Counted from the stretch's first letter, positions 9,041 through 18,903 are shown. The stretch: DNA of 64,000 nucleotides from Arenibaculum pallidiluteum (GCF_017355985.1 NZ_JAFIQU010000003.1:169884-233883), one strand, 5' to 3'. A program made the numbers and translations. Notes: a model not told the origin generated them from the letters alone.

Positions 9041-9943
9041 TCAGGCGCCGGCCTCGCGGCGGATCCAGTCCCGGAACGCAGCGGCTCGGGCATCTGGTGG
9101 ACCTCCGCCGGGAAGCACGATCCAATAGGCGAAAGCCGTCGGAATCTCGTGGCCGAGCACCCGGACGAGGCGGCCCGCGGCCAGGTGCGCCTCGGCCAGG
9201 GATCTCCGCACGAGCGCGACACCCTGGCCCAGAAGCGCCGCCTGCAGCACCAGCGCGGCGTCGGGCAGGTGGATGCCGGCGCCCGGCATCCCGAGGCCCG
9301 CATCGGCGAGCCAGCCCGGCCAGCCGGTCGCGGTTTCCTCGGCGTGCAGGCCATCGTCGTGCAGCAGCGGAAAGGCGAGGAGGTCCGCCGGCCTTCTCGG
9401 CGGGGCGCCGCCGCCAAGAAGGGCGGGCGCGCAGACGGGGACGACGGAATCGGCCATCAGCAGTTCGGACCGGAGGCCGGCATAGCGGCCGGGGCCGAAG
9501 CGCACCGCGAGATCCGGTCCGGCGGGACCGGGGTCCGCCAGCCGGTCGTCGGCATCGAGCCTCAGGTCGATCCCGGGATGGGCAAGCCGGAACCCTGCCA
9601 GCCGTGGCAGGAGCCAAAGGAGCGCGAAGGAACGCCCGACGCCGACGCGCAGCGGCCCGTCACGGCCGGGGGCAGTCAGCCGGGCCGTGGCGTCGGCGAT
9701 CCGCGCCATGGCTGCCGCGACTTCGGCCCGGTAGTCTCGGCCGGCCGCGGTCAGCCGCAGGCCGCGCGGGCGCCGCTCGAAGAGCCGGGTGCCCAGCAGC
9801 GCCTCGAGCTCGCGCATGCGCAGGCTCACCGCGGCCGGCGTGACATGCAGCTCCTCGGCGGCGCGGCGGAAGCTCTCGTGGCGCGCCGCCGCCTCGAAGA
9901 CGCGGAGCATGGGCAGAGGGGGCATCTGCGCGGGCGGTGGCAT
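9041..9943 (-). CDS. LysR-family regulator, GcvA-like
   Basis: A 300-residue LysR protein whose opening (LPMLRVFEAAARHESFRRAA) is typical of the GcvA/TrpI subgroup: helix-turn-helix within residues 1-65 and the effector-binding domain behind it. It is divergent from the phzF-family gene with a strong palindrome at 9955-9971 between them, so that gene is its probable target. A start at 9925 (MPPLPMLRVF) is equally reasonable. It ends seven bases from the DUF423 stop, so the two genes converge. Confidence 0.9.
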   Translation of the reverse strand: MPPPAQMPPLPMLRVFEAAARHESFRRAAEELHVTPAAVSLRMRELEALLGTRLFERRPRGLRLTAAGRDYRAEVAAAMARIADATARLTAPGRDGPLRVGVGRSFALLWLLPRLAGFRLAHPGIDLRLDADDRLADPGPAGPDLAVRFGPGRYAGLRSELLMADSVVPVCAPALLGGGAPPRRPADLLAFPLLHDDGLHAEETATGWPGWLADAGLGMPGAGIHLPDAALVLQAALLGQGVALVRRSLAEAHLAAGRLVRVLGHEIPTAFAYWIVLPGGGPPDARAAAFRDWIRREAGA

Positions 9944-9954
9944 TGGGACCCATA

Positions 9955-9971
9955 GGCAAGCTGAGCTTGCC
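9955..9971. promoter_or_regulatory. 17-bp palindrome, candidate operator between lysR and phzF
   Basis: GGCAAGCT-G-AGCTTGCC is a perfect palindrome with 8-bp arms, flanked by AT pairs that extend the symmetry (ATA...CAT). It lies 12 bases from the LysR start and 74 bases before the phzF start. Size, symmetry and position match autoregulatory LysR sites. Binding is inferred. Confidence 0.6.
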
Positions 9972-10044
9972 CATTTGACGAGAAAGCATCGTTTGCGCGC
10001 AAGTCGCGGGATGGGCAGGATCGCCGGGATCGATGGAGGGCAAC

Positions 10045-10953
10045 ATGAACGTGCGGAGCTATGTGACCGCCGACGTCTTCACCGACCGCCGCTTCGGCGG
10101 CAACCCGCTGGCGGTCTTTCCCGACGGGGCCGGGCTCGACGGCGCGCTGATGCAGTCCATCGCCCGTGAGCTGAACCTCAGCGAGACGGTCTTCGTCCTG
10201 CCCCCGGAGACCTCCGGTGGAACGCGGCGCCTGCGCATCTTCACCCCTGCGATGGAGCTGCCCTTCGCGGGGCACCCGACGGTCGGGACCGCGGTGCTGC
10301 TGGCCGAGGCCGGCGCGTTCGGCGATGCGTCCGAGATCGTTTTCGAGGAAGGGGCTGGTCCCGTGCCCGTGCGCCTTGAGCGCGGATCCGACGGGCGGGT
10401 CCGGGCCACGCTGACGAGCCCGCGCCTGCCCGCGGAGGTGCCCGGCCTTCCCGGCCCGGAGGATCTGGCCCGGGTAATCGGGCTGCCCGCCTCGGCGCTG
10501 GCCGTCCGTCCGGCGCCCGCCGCATGGAGCGCGGGAGTTTGCTTTGCCGTGATTCCCCTGCGCGAGCGATCGGCGCTCTCGGCCGCGCGCCTCGACCCCG
10601 CCGCCTGGAGCGCATCGATGGCGGAGGGACCCGCGCCCCACATCTATCCCGTGTGGATGGAGGACTGGGAGCGCGGCGGCGACGTTCATGTTCGGATGTT
10701 CGCCCCGGCCATGGGCATCCCCGAGGATCCGGCGACGGGAGCGGCCGCCGCGGCGCTGGTCGGGTTCCTTGCGGCGCTTCGGCGATCCGCGGACGGGGTC
10801 GCGCGCTGGCGGGTCCTTCAGGGGATGGAGATGGGCCGGCCCAGCGAGATCGCCATTTCCGCGGTTTTCGCCGGCGGCCGCCTGGAAGCCGCCATGGTGG
10901 GAGGCGGCGCCGTCACCGTGGCGAAGGCGACGCTGGAGCTGGATCCGCCCTGA
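10045..10953 (+). CDS. PhzF-family isomerase/epimerase-like protein
   Basis: A 302-residue member of the PhzF (diaminopimelate-epimerase fold) family. It has the early tract [13 protein letters not shown], then [12 protein letters not shown] with the catalytic-type Glu, [12 protein letters not shown], and [12 protein letters not shown] near the C-terminus. Members are often isomerases; most have no assigned substrate, and there are no phenazine genes here. ATG 10045 is chosen over 10033 because GGAGGG lies 4 bases upstream of it. A divergent LysR gene probably regulates it. Confidence 0.88.
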   Translation: MNVRSYVTADVFTDRRFGGNPLAVFPDGAGLDGALMQSIARELNLSETVFVLPPETSGGTRRLRIFTPAMELPFAGHPTVGTAVLLAEAGAFGDASEIVFEEGAGPVPVRLERGSDGRVRATLTSPRLPAEVPGLPGPEDLARVIGLPASALAVRPAPAAWSAGVCFAVIPLRERSALSAARLDPAAWSASMAEGPAPHIYPVWMEDWERGGDVHVRMFAPAMGIPEDPATGAAAAALVGFLAALRRSADGVARWRVLQGMEMGRPSEIAISAVFAGGRLEAAMVGGGAVTVAKATLELDPP

Positions 10954-11065
10954 GGCAGCGGGAACCGGCCCGACTGATGGCCCACCGGCGCGCTGTCGGG
11001 CACGACGCGGCGCGGAAGCATCTCCGGGTTCCCGCCAAAGCTGGAGATGCACTAGCATCGGCGCC

Positions 11066-11293
11066 ATGAACACGCATCTTCTCGACGCCAAGGGCCTTGC
11101 GTGCCCGCTTCCCGTGCTTCGGGCACGCAAGCTGCTGAAGGCACTAGCTCCGGGCGAGATCCTGGATGTCGAGGCGACCGACCCCGGCGCGCCCAAGGAT
11201 TTTCGCGCTTTCTGCGAGGCTTCGGGGAACCGCCTGCTACTGGCCGAGGAGACCGGCGGAATCTTCCGGTTCCGCATCGAGCGCGGAGGCTGA
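11066..11293 (+). CDS. tusA: TusA-family sulfur carrier protein
   Basis: A 75-residue protein with the TusA signature GLACPLPVLRARK, in which Cys13 of the CPxP motif carries the persulfide. TusA proteins relay sulfur for tRNA thiolation or other sulfur-transfer reactions. Length and the C-terminal GGIFRFRIERG strand are normal for the family. It stands alone, with 112 bases before it and 148 after, so the acceptor pathway cannot be read from its neighbours. Confidence 0.87.
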   Translation: MNTHLLDAKGLACPLPVLRARKLLKALAPGEILDVEATDPGAPKDFRAFCEASGNRLLLAEETGGIFRFRIERGG

Positions 11294-11441
11294 GGCCCCG
11301 TTGCGTCTTCGGGGGGCGTCTTCGGGGTGCCTCTCCGGGGTGCGTCGCAGGGACCGGCAGTGGCACCAGAATAGCGGTGAAAAGCCGCAATACTTCTGGG
11401 ACAATGGCCGCAGGCGAGGAAAAACCCGAAACTGCGAACCG

Positions 11442-12371
11442 ATGAACACGGTCCTGTTCAGCCATCCGGCCTGCGTCGATCACGACACGGGCTTCGGCCA
11501 TCCTGAAAATCCTGCTCGGCTAAAGGCCGTGCTCGCAGCGCTGGAGGACGAGCGCTTCCACTTTCTGCAGCGGTGCGAGGCGCCCCGCGCGACGCGCGAG
11601 CAACTCGCGCGTGCCCATCCCGGATCCTACGTCGAGGAGATCCTGGCCGCGATTCCTGCCGAAGGGCACGCCGAGATCGATTCCGACACCGTGCTCTCGC
11701 CCGGCAGTGGCGAGGCGGCCCTCCGCGCGGCCGGCGCAGTCGTCGCGGCGGTGGACGCCGTCTGCAGAGGCGAGGCGCGGAATGCCTTTTGCGCGGTGCG
11801 GCCCCCGGGGCATCATGCCGAAACGGCGACGGCCATGGGGTTCTGCCTGTTCAACAACGTCGCGGTCGGTGCACTCCATGCACGGGCGGTCCATGGCATC
11901 GAACGCGTGGCGGTGGTGGATTTCGATGTCCATCACGGCAACGGGACGCAGGACATCCTGCAGGGCGACGCAGGCATGTTCTATGCCTCGACCCATCAGT
12001 GGCCGCTCTATCCGGCGACCGGCGCCGCGCAGGAGCGGGGCGCTCACGACAATGTCGTCAACGCGCCGCTCGCCGCCATGTCCGGTAGCGCCGAGTTCCG
12101 CCACGCCGTCACCACGCATATCCTGCCGGCCCTGGAGCGCTTCCAGCCGGGGCTGATCCTGATCTCTGCGGGTTTCGACGCCCACACGCGCGATCCGCTG
12201 GCAGGGCTGCACCTGGTGGAGGCCGACTACGCCTGGGTGACGCGCAAGCTGGCCGATCTCGCACGGTCGTGCTGCGAAGGCCGCGTCGTCTCGGTGCTGG
12301 AGGGCGGGTACGACCTGCGTGCGCTGGCTGCAAGCTGCGCCGCGCATGTCCACGAGCTGATGCAGGCGTGA
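11442..12371 (+). CDS. Histone deacetylase-family hydrolase (class II, acetylpolyamine amidohydrolase-like)
   Basis: A 309-residue arginase/deacetylase-fold enzyme. The zinc and catalytic residues are present in RPPGHHAE (paired His), DFDVHHGNGTQ (Asp and His ligands), and SAGFDAHTRDPL (Asp ligand), with a late Tyr in EGGYDL. Bacterial members deacetylate acetylpolyamines or protein lysines. ATG 11442 gives the normal family length. In several alphaproteobacteria this gene precedes xseB-ispA-dxs, as here, though a 183-base gap separates it from xseB. Confidence 0.9.
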   Translation: MNTVLFSHPACVDHDTGFGHPENPARLKAVLAALEDERFHFLQRCEAPRATREQLARAHPGSYVEEILAAIPAEGHAEIDSDTVLSPGSGEAALRAAGAVVAAVDAVCRGEARNAFCAVRPPGHHAETATAMGFCLFNNVAVGALHARAVHGIERVAVVDFDVHHGNGTQDILQGDAGMFYASTHQWPLYPATGAAQERGAHDNVVNAPLAAMSGSAEFRHAVTTHILPALERFQPGLILISAGFDAHTRDPLAGLHLVEADYAWVTRKLADLARSCCEGRVVSVLEGGYDLRALAASCAAHVHELMQA

Positions 12372-12494
12372 TCGCCGCCCGGACTTGCCATGGGCCGACG
12401 CGCGCGATCGGGGCAATCCATCCGACATAGGACGGCCGGAGGGGTTGCGCCTGATCGCCCTGCAGCCATGCTGCGGGAGGGGCATCCTTGCGGA

Positions 12495-12525
12495 GGAGGC
12501 GGCATCCCTCCTACAGTCCGCCTCC
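12495..12525. promoter_or_regulatory. Inverted repeat upstream of xseB
   Basis: GGAGGCGG-N15-CCGCCTCC forms an 8-bp stem between the deacetylase stop and the xseB start, 30 bases before the ATG. It could be a weak terminator of the upstream gene or part of the xseB leader. There is no T-tract after it. Role is uncertain. Confidence 0.35.
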
Positions 12526-12554
12526 CGTCGTCCGCGCCCCGAGGAAAGCAGAGC

Positions 12555-12803
12555 ATGGCCGAAGCGTCGATTCCTCCCGAGATCGCAGCAATGAGCTTCG
12601 AGGACGCGTTGGGCGAGCTCGAGCGCATCGTCCGGCAGCTCGAGGAGGGCCGCGCCAAGCTCGACGACGCGATCTCGTCCTACGAGCGCGGCACGCTGCT
12701 GCGGCGCCACTGCGAGGCGAAGCTGCGCGAGGCGCAGGCGAAGGTCGAGCGGATCATGGTGACCGCCGACGGCCTCGGCACCGAACCGTTCCGGGCGGAT
12801 TGA
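12555..12803 (+). CDS. xseB: Exodeoxyribonuclease VII small subunit
   Basis: An 82-residue protein matching XseB: MSFEDALGELERIVRQLEEG is the hallmark tract, followed by a helix with LRRHCEAKLREAQAKVERI. XseB binds XseA to form the single-strand DNA exonuclease VII; xseA is not in this window. ATG 12555 follows GAGGAAAG. It ends four bases before ispA, so the two are almost certainly co-transcribed, an arrangement common in proteobacteria. Confidence 0.95.
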   Translation: MAEASIPPEIAAMSFEDALGELERIVRQLEEGRAKLDDAISSYERGTLLRRHCEAKLREAQAKVERIMVTADGLGTEPFRAD

Positions 12804-12807
12804 TCGC

Positions 12808-13695
12808 ATGGGTGCTCTCGAGACGGCCCTGACCGAAGCGGCCGAAGCGGTCGGGCGCAGCATCGAACGGCTGCTTCCGCCCTCGGATCTGGCCGAGGCG
12901 CAGCTCCATGAGGCCATGCGCTATGCGTGCCTCGGCGGCGGCAAGCGGCTGAGGCCCTTTCTGGTGATGCAGAGCTCGGGCCTTTTCGCCGTCGGCGGCG
13001 ACCATGCGCTGCGGGTCGCGGCCGCGGTCGAGTTCGTGCACTGCTACTCGCTGATCCACGATGACCTGCCGGCCATGGACGACAGCGACCTGAGACGCGG
13101 TCGGCCGACGGTGCACAAGCAGTTCGACGAGGCGACGGCGATCCTGGCGGGCGACGGCCTGCTGACCTACGCCTTCGAGATCCTCGCGGATCCCGAGACC
13201 CATGAGGATCCCCATGTCCGCTGCCAGCTCGTGACCGCGCTGGCCCGGGCCGCGGGGCCCCGGGGCATGGTCGGCGGCCAGATGCTCGATCTGATCGCCG
13301 AGCACGAGACGCTCGACATCGGGGCGATCACCCGGCTGCAGCGCATGAAGACCGGCGAGATGATCGCCTTCTCGTGCGAGGCCGGCGGAATCCTCGGCAG
13401 GGCGTCGCCGCCGCAGCGCCAGGCGCTGCACAACTTCGCCCATGACCTCGGGCTCGCCTTCCAGATTGCCGACGATCTCCTGGATGCCGAGGGGGACCCC
13501 GCGGTGACAGGCAAGCCGGCGGGCTCCGATGCCGCGGCCGGGAAGGCGACCTTCGTCTCCATCCTGGGCATCGAGCGTGCGCGGGACCAGGCGCGGCTTC
13601 TTGCCGGTCAGGCCGCAAGCCATCTCGACATTTTCGACGGGCGCGCCGACATGCTTCGTGCGGTCGCGGGGTTCGTGGTCGAAAGACGGGCCTGA
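12808..13695 (+). CDS. ispA: Polyprenyl (farnesyl) diphosphate synthase
   Basis: A 295-residue trans-prenyltransferase with both aspartate-rich motifs: the first D85-D-L-P-A-M-D-D92, the second DDLLD in the C-terminal third ([13 protein letters not shown]). It condenses isopentenyl diphosphate with dimethylallyl or geranyl diphosphate, most likely to farnesyl diphosphate, in the cytosol. It lies between xseB and dxs, the classic isoprenoid operon order, and starts four bases after xse[11 protein letters not shown], the substrate-binding region, is intact. Confidence 0.94.
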   Translation: MGALETALTEAAEAVGRSIERLLPPSDLAEAQLHEAMRYACLGGGKRLRPFLVMQSSGLFAVGGDHALRVAAAVEFVHCYSLIHDDLPAMDDSDLRRGRPTVHKQFDEATAILAGDGLLTYAFEILADPETHEDPHVRCQLVTALARAAGPRGMVGGQMLDLIAEHETLDIGAITRLQRMKTGEMIAFSCEAGGILGRASPPQRQALHNFAHDLGLAFQIADDLLDAEGDPAVTGKPAGSDAAAGKATFVSILGIERARDQARLLAGQAASHLDIFDGRADMLRAVAGFVVERRA

Positions 13696-13789
13696 GGCGG
13701 GCGCGCCTGCGGCGCGACGCCGCGGACCAGGGTTTCAGAACCGGCCGCCGGCAGCGGCGACGAGGGCCGGTTCCAAGGGAGGACGCATT

Positions 13790-15718
13790 TTGACGAAGCA
13801 GGCCAGCGCGACTCCGCTCCTCGACACGGTCGAGGTCCCGGCCGACATCCGGCGCCTGCGGCCCGAGCAGCTCAAGCAGCTCGCCGACGAGCTGCGCTCG
13901 GAGACGATCGCGGCGGTCTCCGTGACCGGCGGGCATCTCGGCGCGGGTTTGGGGGTGGTCGAGCTGACCGTCGCCCTGCACTACGTCTTCGACACACCCC
14001 ATGACCGTCTGATCTGGGATGTCGGGCACCAGGCCTATCCCCACAAGATCGTCACGGGGCGGCGCGACCGCATCCGCACGCTGCGCCAGGGCGGCGGGCT
14101 CTCGGGCTTCACCAAACGCTCGGAAAGCGAGTACGACCCCTTCGGCGCCGGCCATAGCTCCACCTCGATCTCGGCGGGACTCGGCATGGCGGTGGCGAGC
14201 CGGCTCGAGGGCGTGCGCAGGAACGTGGTCGCGGTGATCGGCGACGGCGCCATGAGCGCCGGCATGGCCTACGAGGCCATGAACAATGCGGGATCCCAGG
14301 ATGCGCGGCTCTTCGTGATCCTGAACGACAACGACATGTCCATCGCGCCGCCGGTGGGCGCCATGAGCGCATACCTGTCGCGCCTGATCTCCTCCAAGAA
14401 GTTCCTGACCCTGCGCCATCTCGCGAAGGACGTCGCGAGACACTTCCCCGGACCGCTGCAGCGCGCGGCGGCCCGGGCCGAGGAGTATGCCCGCGGCATG
14501 GTGACGGGCGGCACGCTCTTCGAGGAGCTCGGCTTCTACTACGTCGGCCCGGTGGACGGGCACAATCTCGACCATCTGCTGCCGGTTCTCCAGAACCTGC
14601 GCGACATGGAAGAGGAGGTGCCGGTCCTCGTGCACGTCGTCACGCGCAAGGGCCATGGCTATCCGCCGGCCGAGGCGTCGGCCGACAAGCTGCACGCCGT
14701 CGCCCGCTTCGACGTCGTCACCGGCACGCAGGCCAAGGCCAAGAGCAACGCGCCGACCTATACCCGCGTCTTCGCGGACAGCCTCATCAAGGAGGCCGAG
14801 GCCGATGCCCGGATCGTCGCGGTAAACGCCGCGATGCCCGCGGGCACGGGGCTGGATCTCTTCGCCAAGAGGTTCCCCGACCGATGCTTCGACGTCGGCA
14901 TCGCCGAGCAGCACGCGGTGACCTTCGCGGCCGGCATGGCCTGCGAGGGCTATAAGCCCTTCGCCGCGATCTACTCGACCTTCCTGCAGCGCGCCTACGA
15001 CCAGGTCGTCCACGACGTGGCGATCCAGAAGCTGCCCGTGCGCTTCGCCATAGACCGGGCCGGCTTGGTCGGAGCGGACGGCGCGACCCATGCCGGCGCT
15101 TTCGACGTCGCCTATCTCGGCTGCCTGCCCAACATGGTCCTGATGGCGGCGGCCGACGAGGCCGAGCTGATGCACATGGTGGCGACCGCGGCGTCGATCG
15201 ACGACCGGCCCTCGGCCTTCCGCTATCCCCGCGGCGAGGGAATCGGCCTCGACCTTCCCGAGCGCGGGACGCCGCTCGCCATCGGCAAGGGACGTATCCT
15301 GCAGGAGGGCGACAAGATCGCGCTGCTGAGCTACGGCGGCCGTCTGCAGGAATGCCTCGCCGCCGCACACGACCTCGGCGCCCGGGGCCTGTCCACGACC
15401 GTGGCCGACGCCCGTTTCGCGAAGCCCCTCGACGAGGATCTGGTGCGACGCCTGGCAACGGAGCACGCGGTGCTGATCACCGTCGAGGAAGGCTCGGTCG
15501 GCGGCTTCGGAAGCTTCGTGTTGCACCATCTCGCGACGGCAGGGCTGCTGGACGGCGGGCTGAAGATCCGGCCGATGGTCCTTCCCGACCGCTACCAGGA
15601 CCATGACACCCCGGCCCGTCAGTACGAGGAGGCGGGCCTTGCCGCGAGCCAGATCGTGGCCACCGCCCTTGCGGCGCTGGGCGTCGACGCCAAACTTCCT
15701 GCACCGGCGCGCGCCTGA
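13790..15718 (+). CDS. dxs: 1-deoxy-D-xylulose-5-phosphate synthase
   Basis: A 642-residue thiamin-dependent enzyme that joins pyruvate and glyceraldehyde 3-phosphate, the first step of the MEP isoprenoid pathway. Visible are [15 protein letters not shown], the [18 protein letters not shown] thiamin-binding tract, [16 protein letters not shown] with the catalytic Glu, and [15 protein letters not shown]. The start is TTG 13790, preceded six bases away by AGGGAGG; no ATG lies close, and the length then matches the family. It follows ispA by 94 bases, and both serve isoprenoid synthesis. Confidence 0.95.
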   Translation: MTKQASATPLLDTVEVPADIRRLRPEQLKQLADELRSETIAAVSVTGGHLGAGLGVVELTVALHYVFDTPHDRLIWDVGHQAYPHKIVTGRRDRIRTLRQGGGLSGFTKRSESEYDPFGAGHSSTSISAGLGMAVASRLEGVRRNVVAVIGDGAMSAGMAYEAMNNAGSQDARLFVILNDNDMSIAPPVGAMSAYLSRLISSKKFLTLRHLAKDVARHFPGPLQRAAARAEEYARGMVTGGTLFEELGFYYVGPVDGHNLDHLLPVLQNLRDMEEEVPVLVHVVTRKGHGYPPAEASADKLHAVARFDVVTGTQAKAKSNAPTYTRVFADSLIKEAEADARIVAVNAAMPAGTGLDLFAKRFPDRCFDVGIAEQHAVTFAAGMACEGYKPFAAIYSTFLQRAYDQVVHDVAIQKLPVRFAIDRAGLVGADGATHAGAFDVAYLGCLPNMVLMAAADEAELMHMVATAASIDDRPSAFRYPRGEGIGLDLPERGTPLAIGKGRILQEGDKIALLSYGGRLQECLAAAHDLGARGLSTTVADARFAKPLDEDLVRRLATEHAVLITVEEGSVGGFGSFVLHHLATAGLLDGGLKIRPMVLPDRYQDHDTPARQYEEAGLAASQIVATALAALGVDAKLPAPARA

Positions 15719-15724
15719 GGCCGA

Positions 15725-15745
15725 GGCGCGCGAGGGCGTCGCGCC
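15725..15745. terminator. Hairpin between convergent dxs and phosphoesterase genes
   Basis: GGCGCG-N9-CGCGCC lies in the 33-base gap where the plus-strand dxs and the minus-strand phosphoesterase gene converge. It has no T-tract on either side, so it is at best a weak or Rho-assisted bidirectional stop. Confidence 0.35.
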
Positions 15746-15751
15746 CGGGGC

Positions 15752-16273
15752 TCAGGCCCGGGCGGCGCGGCGGCGCGCCTTCATGCCCGCGAGGATTTCC
15801 GCCACGGTGACCGGGCGAAAGTCCCAGACATCCACGCCGACATCGGCCTGCTTCGGCATCGGGGCAAGCTTGCCGTGGCTGTGGCCGTGCAGGTTCAGGG
15901 CGCCCTTGTACATCCCGTTCCAGGTCCTGAACGGATAGTGGCAGAGCACCAGCCAAGTGCCATCGACCTCGATCTCGGCGTAGTGGCCGACGCTGCCCCA
16001 GCCCGGCAGCGAGGCCGTCGCGGCATCGTCGTTGTTGCCGAGGATCAGGTGCTTGCGTCCCTGAAGCCGGGCGAGGAACCCGGCCGCGAAGCCCGGGCCG
16101 CGGCCGACCGCGAAGTCGCCGAGATGCCAGACCGTGTCGTCGTGACCAACGGTCTCGTTCCAGCGCTCCACCATCGCCTCGTCCATTGCGGCGAGCGACG
16201 GGAAGGGCCGGGCGCGGAAGCGCAGCGCCCAGCCATGGCCGAAATGGGTGTCCGAGGTGAAGTAGACGGTCAT
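15752..16273 (-). CDS. Metallophosphoesterase (calcineurin-like)
   Basis: A 173-residue single-domain metallophosphoesterase. The metal-binding motifs appear in order: SDTHFGH at the N-terminus, GDF, GNND in place of the usual GNHD, LCHYP, and HGHSHG near the C-terminus. It resembles the short phosphoesterases often annotated as phosphohydrolases of unknown substrate. It is transcribed towards dxs and divergently from tlyA, whose start is 84 bases away. Asp in place of His in GN(H/N)D is a common variant in this subgroup. Confidence 0.88.
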   Translation of the reverse strand: MTVYFTSDTHFGHGWALRFRARPFPSLAAMDEAMVERWNETVGHDDTVWHLGDFAVGRGPGFAAGFLARLQGRKHLILGNNDDAATASLPGWGSVGHYAEIEVDGTWLVLCHYPFRTWNGMYKGALNLHGHSHGKLAPMPKQADVGVDVWDFRPVTVAEILAGMKARRRAARA

Positions 16274-16356
16274 TGGCCTCCCCGTGCCAGCCCGCGCGGC
16301 GACCTTGGGGCAACACCGCCATTGGCGCGGGGTTCATCCTGCGCTATGCCGGGGCC

Positions 16357-17115
16357 ATGCCGAAACCAGACGCCCCTCGCAAGGACCGCGTTGACACGAT
16401 GCTGGTCGCGCGCGGCCTCGTCGAAAGCCGCGCCAAGGCCCAGGCGCTGATCCTCGCCGGGGCGGTCCATTCCGGGACGCTTCGCATCGACAAGGCCGGG
16501 CAGCTCCTCCCGGTCGAGGCGCCGCTCTCGGTGCGTGGCCTGGACCATCCCTGGGTATCGCGCGGCGGGCTGAAGCTCGTGGAGGGGCTCGACCGGTTCG
16601 GCGTGGATGCTGCCGGGCTGATCTGCCTGGATGTCGGGGCGTCGACTGGAGGCTTCACCGACGTCCTGCTCTCGCGCGGGGCGGCCCGCGTCTACGCGGT
16701 GGATGTCGGGCACGGGCAGCTCGCCTGGAAGCTCCGCCAGGATCCGCGCGTCGTCGTGCTGGAGCGCACCAATGCCCGCCACCTGACCGCCGACCGGATT
16801 CCGGAGGCCGTCGACCTCGTCGTGTGCGACGCCAGCTTCATCGGGCTGGAGACAGTCCTGCCGGCGCCACTGGGGCTGACGCGCCCCGGAGCCCGGCTGG
16901 TCGCTCTCGTGAAGCCGCAGTTCGAGGTCGGCAAGGGCCGGGTGGGCAAGGGCGGGGTCGTGCGCGATCCGGCGCTGCACGAGGAGGTCTGCGCGCGCAT
17001 CGCCGCCTGGCTCGGCGCGCAGCCTGGTTGGCGCGTGCTCGGTCTAGCCGAAAGCCCGATCCTCGGCCCCGAGGGCAACAAGGAGTTCCTGATCGGCGCC
17101 GTCCGCGAGGCCTGA
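16357..17115 (+). CDS. tlyA: TlyA-family rRNA 2'-O-methyltransferase
   Basis: A 252-residue protein with an N-terminal S4-like RNA-binding domain (RVDTMLVARGLVESRAKAQ) and a FtsJ-type methyltransferase domain containing CLDVGASTGGFTD and LVVCDASFIGL. TlyA homologues 2'-O-methylate cytidines in 16S and 23S rRNA; the old name hemolysin is misleading. ATG 16357 is used; an upstream in-frame ATG would add 28 residues not typical of the family. It follows the isoprenoid genes, a common neighbourhood. Confidence 0.92.
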   Translation: MPKPDAPRKDRVDTMLVARGLVESRAKAQALILAGAVHSGTLRIDKAGQLLPVEAPLSVRGLDHPWVSRGGLKLVEGLDRFGVDAAGLICLDVGASTGGFTDVLLSRGAARVYAVDVGHGQLAWKLRQDPRVVVLERTNARHLTADRIPEAVDLVVCDASFIGLETVLPAPLGLTRPGARLVALVKPQFEVGKGRVGKGGVVRDPALHEEVCARIAAWLGAQPGWRVLGLAESPILGPEGNKEFLIGAVREA

Positions 17116-17135
17116 TCCCGGCCAGTCGGGATCAG
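17112..17135. terminator. Hairpin between convergent tlyA and sppA
   Basis: CTGATCCCG-N6-CGGGATCAG is a perfect 9-bp inverted repeat that includes the tlyA stop codon. Both tlyA (plus) and sppA (minus) run into it, so it could end transcripts in both directions. No T-tract follows. Confidence 0.55.
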
Positions 17136-17145
17136 GGTATCGGGA

Positions 17146-18903
17146 TCAGCGCAGCGTCCGGCTCTGCCAGAGCCCGGTCTCGGGTGCGGTGGCGGGCCCG
17201 GTCGCCGGGCTCTCCAGAATCGCGGCGGCCCGCGCCAGTGGCGCCAGGGCCTCGGCGAGCCCGGCGGCGGCCTCCGCCCTACCGGCCAGCAGATCCATGG
17301 CCTGCCGCAGCGGGTTGCGGGGACGGGGGAAGAGCTCGACCGTCACCGGCGACCCTGCGGGAATCCCGCCGAGCTGCCGGGCCTCCGCCAGGGCCACCTC
17401 ATAGCCGCCGAGCACGTCCACGAGGCCCAGGGCCTGGGCCTGTGCGCCGGTCCAGACGCGTCCCTTGGCGATCTCGCGCACGCTGTCCAGGCTCAGCTTC
17501 CTGGCCTCGGCCACATGCCCGGTGAAGGTGCCGTAGATGTCGTCGAGCATGGCGTCGCGGCGCTGGAGCTCGCTCGGCGTGTAGCGCGGGATCTGCGACC
17601 ACATGGTCGCATTCTGGCCGCGCCCGATCACGCCCCAGGTGATACCGAGCTGCTCCCAGAAACCCTCGGTCGCCATCTTTCCGGCCACCACGCCTATGGA
17701 TCCCGTCAGCGTCGCGGGAAGGGCCACGATGCGGTCGGCGCCGAGCGCGATCCAGTAGCCGCCCGACGCGGCCATGCCGCCCATGGAGACCACGACCGGC
17801 TTTCCGGCCTGGCGCGCACGTACCACGGCGCGACGGATCGTCTCGGAGGCCACGGCCGATCCGCCGCCGGAATCGATCCGCAGCAGGATCGCGCGGACCG
17901 CGGGGTCGCGCGAAGCCTTGTCCAGCGCATCGGAGATCGTGTCGGCAGCGATCGCGCTGCCGCCGCCGAAGGGGCTGGGCTCGGACTCCCCGCGCACGAT
18001 GGTGCCGGTGCCGACCACCAGAGCGAGCTTCGGACCCTCGACGTTCGGGCGGCCGGCCACATCCAGATAGGCCGGCGCCCCGACCAGACCTGTGCCCGAG
18101 CCCGCACGCTCGCGCGCAGCGGCCAGCGCCTCGTCCGGATAGCCCAGCCGGTCGACGAGCCGCGCCTCGACGGCCTCGCGGTCAAGGAACGGGCCCCTGT
18201 CCAGCAGCACGCGCAGCGCGTCGGCGCCCATGCGGCGGCCGTCGGCGATCCCGCTGACGAGCTGCCCGGTCAGATCCCCGACCAGCTCCTCCATCATCTG
18301 GCGGTGCGCCGGGGTCAGCCCGGTCTCGGTGAAGGTGTTGGCGAAGGTCTTGTACTCGGCGCGCTTGCCGAGCTCGGGGACCACCGCCAGCTTGTCGAGC
18401 GCGCCGCGGGCCAGCGGCACCTGCGCGACCATGCCGGTCAGGCCCACCATGCCGACGGGCTGGAGCCAGATCTCGTCGAAGGCACTGGCGAGATAGTAGG
18501 AGACGTTGCCGGGTCCGAACTCGCCGAAGGTCTCCGAATAGGCGATGGCGAAGCGGCCGGCGGCGCGGAAGCGCCCCACCGCGGCACGCAGCTCCTGCGC
18601 CTCCGCCAGGCCGAACTGGTCGCCGCCGATCCGTGCCGCAACGCCCTTGACCCGCGGGTCGCGTGCGGCGCGGTCCAGCGCTTCGACCACGTCGCGCAGG
18701 CTGGTCTCGCGCCGCAGCAGACCGAAGGGATCGTCCGGCGCGCGCTCGGCCAGGGCCTTGTCGAGGTCGAGCTGCAGGACGATGGATTCCGGCAGGTCCG
18801 GCCTGTCCTCCAGCCGCTGGTAGATCCAGTATCCGCCGCCGACGATGGCGAGGACGACCAGCAGCCCGATCAGCGCGAACAGTCGGACGATGAAGCGGAT
18901 CAT
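17146..18903 (-). CDS. sppA: Signal peptide peptidase SppA, long (67K) type
   Basis: A 585-residue membrane-anchored protease with an N-terminal TM segment (about 5-28) and two tandem ClpP-like domains. The catalytic dyad of the long form is recognisable: Lys185 in LGKRAEYKTF in the first domain and Ser380 in MGGMAASGGYW in the second. SppA degrades cleaved signal peptides in the inner membrane. Length is typical of the E. coli-like form. The promoter region would lie in the 172 bases separating it from the AhpD-like gene upstream. Confidence 0.93.
   Translation of the reverse strand: MIRFIVRLFALIGLLVVLAIVGGGYWIYQRLEDRPDLPESIVLQLDLDKALAERAPDDPFGLLRRETSLRDVVEALDRAARDPRVKGVAARIGGDQFGLAEAQELRAAVGRFRAAGRFAIAYSETFGEFGPGNVSYYLASAFDEIWLQPVGMVGLTGMVAQVPLARGALDKLAVVPELGKRAEYKTFANTFTETGLTPAHRQMMEELVGDLTGQLVSGIADGRRMGADALRVLLDRGPFLDREAVEARLVDRLGYPDEALAAARERAGSGTGLVGAPAYLDVAGRPNVEGPKLALVVGTGTIVRGESEPSPFGGGSAIAADTISDALDKASRDPAVRAILLRIDSGGGSAVASETIRRAVVRARQAGKPVVVSMGGMAASGGYWIALGADRIVALPATLTGSIGVVAGKMATEGFWEQLGITWGVIGRGQNATMWSQIPRYTPSELQRRDAMLDDIYGTFTGHVAEARKLSLDSVREIAKGRVWTGAQAQALGLVDVLGGYEVALAEARQLGGIPAGSPVTVELFPRPRNPLRQAMDLLAGRAEAAAGLAEALAPLARAAAILESPATGPATAPETGLWQSRTLR

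Noticed and set aside
10045-10953. phzF as part of a phenazine cluster
   Set aside because: No other phz genes are nearby, and the family has many members without a phenazine role.
13328-15604. 758-residue minus-strand frame
   Set aside because: It is antisense to ispA and dxs, both of which have strong motifs.
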